64,000 nucleotides of DNA from Diadophis punctatus similis (taxonomy: Eukaryota; Chordata; Lepidosauria; Squamata; Dipsadidae), in contig JALIGW010000003.1 in assembly GCA_023053685.1 (NCBI GenBank), positions 137,079,126 through 137,143,125 of the forward strand. Reading direction: 5' to 3'. Position numbers and translations under genes: made by a program. Shown here one piece after another: positions 58,991-64,000 of the stretch. How positions within the stretch are numbered: position 1 is the first letter of the stretch; every line of letters begins with the position of its first letter. The notes under the pieces are model-generated. The model saw only the letters and a program-made list of their open reading frames with translations, was not told the DNA's origin and ran no database searches.

Positions 58991-59119
58991 CATTTATGTA
59001 CATGTAGAACTGGGCTAATAGCTCAAATAAGCTAACTGGTCATAAAGGATATCGGTAAGGCAGGGGTGGTCAAATTATGGTTCTTTGAGGACCTATGGAC
59101 TTCAACTCCCAGAATTCCT
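58991..59119. repeat. 129-bp local duplication, copy 2
   Basis: Partner of 58498-58626, running into the complete MITE at 59061-59206. Confidence 0.9.
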
Positions 59120-59206
59120 GAGCCAGCCATGCATGCATGGCTAGCTCAGGAATTCTGGGAATTGAAGTCCACAGGTCCTCAAAGAACCATAGTTTGGCCA
59201 CCCCTG
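59061..59206. mobile_element. Fold-back hAT-like MITE with TSD
   Basis: CAGGGGTGGTCAAATTATGG and its inverse CATAGTTTGGCCACCCCTG. Flanks cggtaagg and cagtaagg (7/8). Centre gccatgcatgcatggc. Confidence 0.88.
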
Positions 59207-59799
59207 CAGTAAGGCAATGTGTAATCCCACTGAAGCACCTTAGCAGCTTTAAGAAAATCTGAACTATATGCATAATGATGTGGGCAAGTTATCTTTACCA
59301 GGCTGTGTGTACATGACACTAGAAATGACACAGATCCTTATGTATATACACAAGCAAGTTGTCTATACTTGATTCTTCCTATTTATATGGAGGTTTTTAT
59401 TACTTACATTGGATGAACAGACAGGTAACTCTCATCAGGGGCCAGTATATGATCAAGCCAGGTATTTGGCAACCCAGAGACCATGGAGCCAAGTTCTAAT
59501 ACCTAGTATCCTACTAGTGAAATACCATTTATAGGCCATAATATCCCTTGTCCTGATATAGAAAACTCTGGTCTAGAACCGGAGACAAGATCCCACCAGC
59601 CTCCTTGGGAACATCAGTGGAAATAGGTAAACAATCAGGTGTTAGTCAAGTGAGGGAGTTGCTGAGGCTTTGGGTGAAAACGTTGCAGAATCCATTTTTA
59701 TTCAATCAAGGCTACCTAACTGTAGTTGCACTTGGGTTGGGGATTGATGATTGGCATTTAGGTCTGTGGACTCCTCAGTAATCTCCTAGCTTGGTTGCT

Positions 59800-59905
59800 T
59801 TCATGCAGACATTTCATTACCTAGCTAGGTAGTATCTTCAGTGTTGATGAACAATCCATTGAAAATGTTACCTAGCCAGGTAATGGAATGTCTGCACAAA
59901 AAAAC
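59800..59905. repeat. Inverted repeat around CCTAGCTAGG
   Basis: gcagacatttcattacctag and its near-inverse taatggaatgtctgc enclose about 60 bp. It looks like part of a retroelement remnant. Confidence 0.5.
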
Positions 59906-60249
59906 CCCAAGCTTAGAGAACACCAATGACTCCACACTTCATCCCTGAGCTACATATATCCTGTTTTATTGGTATTTAAGTCTGTCTCAGAAGACAGAGT
60001 TTATTGCTGGAACAACTTTGGTGACAGCTTTACCTAGTCCTAGACAGCTATATATTGGTGCCTGTGAATGTGGCTTCTTTCTCCTCCAAACCCTTGAACC
60101 TAGATATTGAATGCAGACTACTTACTGGAACCTCAAGACTTGATCTAATTCGAACACTGCTACCACCTGGCCTCAACCAATTCTGACAAAAGCCAGATTT
60201 ACATCTGCTCTATTTATTTATTTTTCTGGAAAATTGTACTTAGATGCAA

Positions 60250-60382
60250 GTCTGTAGAGATTCTCAGTCACCCAGGTCATGGTTGTCCCAAAGGTGCTTT
60301 TTTCAGGAGGCAATTGGACTTTCTTGTTTTTTTTTCTTTTAGAGATGTTTCCCTTCTCATCCAAGAAGCTTCTTCAGCTCTG
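60250..60382 (-). repeat. AAGCTTCTTGG-family repeat, antisense
   Basis: agattctcagtcacccaggt, ggttgtcccaaaggtgcttt and catccaagaagcttcttcag match 57441-57716. Confidence 0.7.
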
Positions 60383-60604
60383 ACAGGATAATGGGGAATG
60401 AAAGGATTTATATTCCTTGCAGACAGCTGGTTATTTGCATCCTTTTAGGGGGTTGTTGAAGCACTTGGAGGTTTAACTGTGTCCTCAGGGTCACCTGAGT
60501 GGTGCTCCTGGTTCCTGTAGTCTGCAATTTTTTTCTTTTCTCTGGAAATCCATTCCTACTCCCACACCATTCAAAGGGTGTTCATCCCAAATTGTGCAGC
60601 TAAA

Positions 60605-60703
60605 AGTCTGTAGAGATTCTCAGTCACCCAGGTCATGGTTGCCCCAAAGGTGCTTTTTTCAAGAGGCAACTGGACTTTCTTGTTTTTTCTTTTGAAGACG
60701 TTG
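60605..60703 (-). repeat. AAGCTTCTTGG-family repeat fragment, antisense
   Basis: Nearly identical to 60254-60345 (agattctcagtcacccaggt, caaaggtgcttttttcaaga) but ends before the AAGCTTCTTGG box. The two copies are direct repeats about 350 bp apart. Confidence 0.7.
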
Positions 60704-62129
60704 TACTTAGATGCATACTTTATAATAATTTTCCTAGGTTCATGCCACATTAAGCTAAAAGAACAAGACCTAGACACATCCGTCATTAGAGACGGTCTTC
60801 TTAAGACGTACATTGGATAGGGAAATTCATTGTCATATTCACCCCGAGCGCTCTCTCTGTCTGTCCTCTATTAACCTACAGGATGTATGCACAAGATGCA
60901 ATGTTTTATATTGTTCTATCTATCAGCTATCTCCATGACAGCAGCACTGTTGCAGATAATCAGCACCGTGGAATGTCAGAATACCAGACTTTGCTTTAGA
61001 TCCCTCTGCTGTTTGCATGACAATTGTTAATCTATGTATACTGTCAGGTTCGGCATAAGAGGAACAATAAACATCAATGCACGGTTTGTACTTTGGACAA
61101 AAAGAATGAAAGCCAGATGCAAATGTCTTACCAAACAGAAACAAACAACTAGAGCTACACTAGAGAAAGTATGCATGAAAGTGATGTAAACAAATTAAAA
61201 CAATTAAACTTTAAACAATCTCATAGACTTTGTTTATTAAAGTCCATTCCAATTGGCCGTGACTCTCTACAGCCTTAAGCAAATGCCCTTTTCAACTCTG
61301 CAACATCCTTTTATCTGTGGAGTTGCAAGAGTCTCATTCAGAGATGTTCTCCATGCTAAATGTGAAAATCCCCAGCAAAAGCTCATTATAATAAAGATTA
61401 GAAATCACCAAGATAAAACAGATAATTTGAAAGCATGTATGCATTATATTAATTTTAGGAAATTACAGTGTATGTGTGTGAAATCCTTCCGTTATTCCCT
61501 AGAGAATTCTGCAGACATATAAATATGATAAAGCTTGAAGATTGTGTCACACAGGTATAATCTGCATGAAAAAGATTTGCAGCAGCCATGCCAAACAGCA
61601 AAACTAACTTTTTAATCCCACATTGAATCAATTGAATATTTATTCCCAACCTAAATACTACTTCATCCTATTGATTCTGGTTGTCTTTAAAGGCTGTTGT
61701 TGTTCTTTCTACAATGTCCAAAAATACTCAGTGGAGCAAGAACCAGCAATGCAGAGACATCTGGTCATGATATTCAGCTGACTCTGACAACATCAACTTC
61801 AGCTAATTGCTTTCTCTTCTGTCTCCATCTCAGAAAGCACATGAAATGCCTCCCTCTACTAATGCAAAGCAAACAATCATTCTCTCTGTATGCGCATAAC
61901 CTTATTAAAAAACACTGCTTACTATGCAAATAATTATTCAAAGCACAGCAAGTATTAAATGTACAGTAGTAAATAACTGCTGAAAAGCAAATACTTTGCT
62001 TTTGGAAACTCAAGACTCATGCCGGTAACTTACAGATGGTCACCAACATGATTTTGGATATCTGTATCCTAGGAGACAAAGAGAAATATTAAGTCCTGCT
62101 TTAGAACAAGGCGGTATACACACGTTATT

Positions 62130-62170
62130 CAGGGGTAGGTTCCACTTACCTTCGCCACCGGTTCACATCG
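62130..62170. mobile_element. hAT-like left terminus fused to gypsy sequence
   Basis: CAGGGGTAGGTTCCACTTAC and ttcgccaccggttcacatcg are the first 40 bp of the CAGGGGTGGGTTCC family. Gypsy pol sequence then follows. No right terminus is within the window. Confidence 0.8.
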
Positions 62171-64000
62171 CGAATGGCCTCCACTTTAGAAGAAGTGGGA
62201 TGGAGACCCGAGGCATCCACAAGGAACCCTAAAAACTCCACCCGGGGAACCCCTATTTTGCACTTGTCCCTTTGCAGTTTCAGCCCAGCGTTATGGAACC
62301 TAACCAGCACTGCCCTTAATTTAGTGATGAGGTCTGACTGACTGGTGGCAGATATCAGGACATCATCAAAATATGGCACCACCCCCTGCAGCCCGTGGAG
62401 TAGCCTCTCCATCAGGCACTGAAAAATGCCTGGGGCAACGCTGACACCAAACTGGAGGCGCTTACATTTAAACACTCCCCAGTAGGTGCAATAGTCTGAG
62501 CCATGGCTGTGGCTTCATCCACCGGGAGCTGCCGATAAGCTTGTGCAAGGTCCAGTTTTGCAAATACGGAGCCCTGGCCCAAGGAGTGCAGGAGGTGCTG
62601 AACCACTGGCACTGGGTAGGGGTTGGCTTGCAGGGCTTTATTAAGGGTTCCCTTATAATCTGCACAGATCCTGATAGAACCGTCCTGTTTAAGGGGAATA
62701 ACAATGGGGTTTTCCCACTTAGAGTGGTCAACCGCTTCCAACACCCCCTGGGCTATGAGCTTATCTAGCTCCTGGTCTACCCTAGGGCAAAGTGCTAATG
62801 GCACCCTTCTAGGTTTTAACCGAATTGGCGCCACCTGGGGGTCCAAATTAAACAAAATGGGACTCCCTTTATATTTACCAAGGCCGCTGTCAAAGACGTC
62901 TGCGAACTCGGTGGCCAGGTTGTCTAGTGCGTCAGTGGTCGTTGTGTGGATGCCGGACAAGGTGAGGCTGAGGGCAGCAAACCAGTTCAAGCCCAGGAGA
63001 CTGGGCAGCCGGCCATTAACGATGATCAGAGGTAGACGGCCAGAGAAGGATCCATGAGAAATGTTGAATGTGCCACAGCCCACGATATGTATGGACTTGC
63101 CTTGATAGTCCCTGAGAGCAACTGGGCAAGGTTTGAGGAGATTTTTGTCGAAGTTGGGCAGCAGCTGTTGAAGGGTGGCCCAGGAGATGAGGGACTTTGA
63201 AGATCCGGTGTCCACCTCCATCTTACAGGGAGGTGGACACCGGACATCTCTTCCAGCTTTACCATGAGGTAAAGTTTGCTGGTTGTTGAAGCCACCGAGG
63301 CATGACTGATGGCCAGAGTGAGGACAGTTGTCCCGGTTAATGGAGAAACAGTCGTCTCTGCGGCTTGGTGGCTTTCTGTATGTTTTCTTGCCATGGGTCA
63401 GCTCAGACGGAGCATCGGAGGCAGGCAGGGCAGCTCTGCATACTCGCGACAAGTGACCCTTCTTGCCACAGCAGTGGCAGATGGCGGTTTTGAACCTGCA
63501 ATTAGCTCTATTGTGGTTCCCGCCACAACCAAGGCAAGAGGTCTGAGGTGATTTACTGACCAGAGTCCATTTCGTTCGCGTAGTCCTGAGGCGACTCATG
63601 TCCTCCTCCTCGTCTGAGGGGTCGTCATTGTCATCCACCTCTTCGTAATGGACAGCTTGGCTTCTGCCGGGCATATTGGCCGCGGGCTGGAACCACTGGA
63701 TCTCTGCAGAGGACTTGTCCGACATTTCGAACACCCAGACTTCGTCCAGCGCAGATTGCAGATTCAGCTCAGTGCGGGCCAACAAGCGATGTTGAAGTCT
63801 CATGTCTCTGACCCCCGCACTGGTCTAGCAGAAGATTATCTAGATTGCTGAAATTGCAGTTTATAGCTGCTGTCTGAAGGGCGGCTATATACTCGTTAAT
63901 GGGCTCCCCTTCTTTCTGTAGCCTCTGCCTAAACGCATGCTGTCTGGCAATGCGTGAGGGAGCTGGGGAATAGTGGTTCCTCAGCTTCTCCAGGAGGGTC
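62171..64000 (-). mobile_element. Ty3/gypsy LTR retrotransposon, gag-pol fragment, decayed
   Basis: Read from the right edge leftward: gag capsid (GEPINEYIAALQTAA), an acidic linker, two zinc knuckles, an aspartic protease with DTGS, and reverse transcriptase with the YFDD catalytic box. Neither LTRs, RNase H nor integrase is present. The element runs off the right edge and stops at 62170 just after KVEAIRD of the RT. Frameshifts lie near 63805 (G run) and 62445-62470. Domain order and motifs indicate a vertebrate gypsy retrotransposon without an envelope gene in view. Confidence 0.9.
62412..63803 (-). pseudogene. Gypsy gag-pol open segment (463 residues)
   Basis: The longest open frame of the decayed element. 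Zinc knuckles lie at residues 90-102 (CX2CX3HX4C) and 109-122 (CX2CX4HX4C). The protease active site DTG is at residues 198-200, followed by the LLGLNWF region. RT begins with WENPIVIPLKQDGSIRICAD and FAKLDLAQAYRQL. The frame is lost before the YFDD box, which sits in another frame at 62146-62475. Its Met start is only where the open frame begins after the upstream frameshift, not the true gag start. Confidence 0.85.

Larger units (their letters stand above)
55592..62129 (-). other. GFOD1: GFOD1 intron upstream of the last exon
   Basis: Intron DNA with the repeats listed separately. The stretches 55620-57430 and 60830-62120 show nothing recognisable apart from a poly(G) run at 57169-57182. 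Confidence 0.6.

Noticed and set aside
62146..63803. A domesticated gag-pol host gene
   Set aside because: Two frameshifts and truncation within the RT show a decayed retrotransposon. No sign of selection on an intact frame, no host-like exon structure.

Overview
The window is nuclear DNA of a squamate reptile, most probably a snake. The host genes are split by spliceosomal introns and form a vertebrate linkage group. The interspersed repeats are of squamate type: a Sauria-type SINE with a Bov-B-like tail, a second tRNA-like SINE with short A/T-rich tails, CR1/L2-clade LINEs, many small DNA transposons, and long dinucleotide and tetranucleotide arrays. The species cannot be named from sequence alone.

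Three host genes are present, all recognised from their translated exons. (1) About 452-23597, plus strand: the last seven coding exons of PHACTR1, giving about 238 C-terminal residues with the acidic segment, three C-terminal RPEL actin-binding repeats and the PP1-binding tail, ending in RFHRP. (2) 40109-31184, minus strand: the complete coding region of TBC1D7 in seven coding exons. All junction phases agree and sum to 293 codons plus stop. Its likely promoter is a CpG island near 41640-42270. (3) 55591-54672, minus strand: the large last coding exon of GFOD1 (305 codons plus stop). Its first exon lies beyond the right edge. PHACTR1 and TBC1D7 are tail to tail, and TBC1D7 and GFOD1 share a strand, as in the human 6p24-p23 block.

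The remainder is intron, UTR and intergenic DNA filled with mobile elements. The most frequent are short elements with terminal inverted repeats. One family of about 13 copies, some flanked by TA, starts near CAGGTAGTCCTCGACTTA. Several hAT-like families start CAGGGGTGGGTTCC, CAGTGTTTCTCAACC, CAGGGGTGTCAAACTC, CAGTGATGGCGAACC or TAAGGTGACCAGA, and many have exact or near-exact 8-bp target-site duplications that fix their borders. Nested insertions give relative ages: mariner inside hAT, hAT inside the TA family, SINE inside hAT, and hAT inside hAT. From 62171 to the right edge is a decayed Ty3/gypsy gag-pol fragment on the minus strand whose RT stops at a hAT terminus.

The genes do not form an operon or pathway. 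PHACTR1 regulates actin and PP1, TBC1D7 is a TSC-complex subunit, and GFOD1 is an oxidoreductase-fold protein. I found no convincing new biological system. The observations worth checking are a GC-AG intron in TBC1D7, a LINE abutting a PHACTR1 splice donor, a candidate 20-nt 5' UTR exon, a 160-bp-arm palindrome carried by a hAT-like element, and the gypsy/hAT fusion point.
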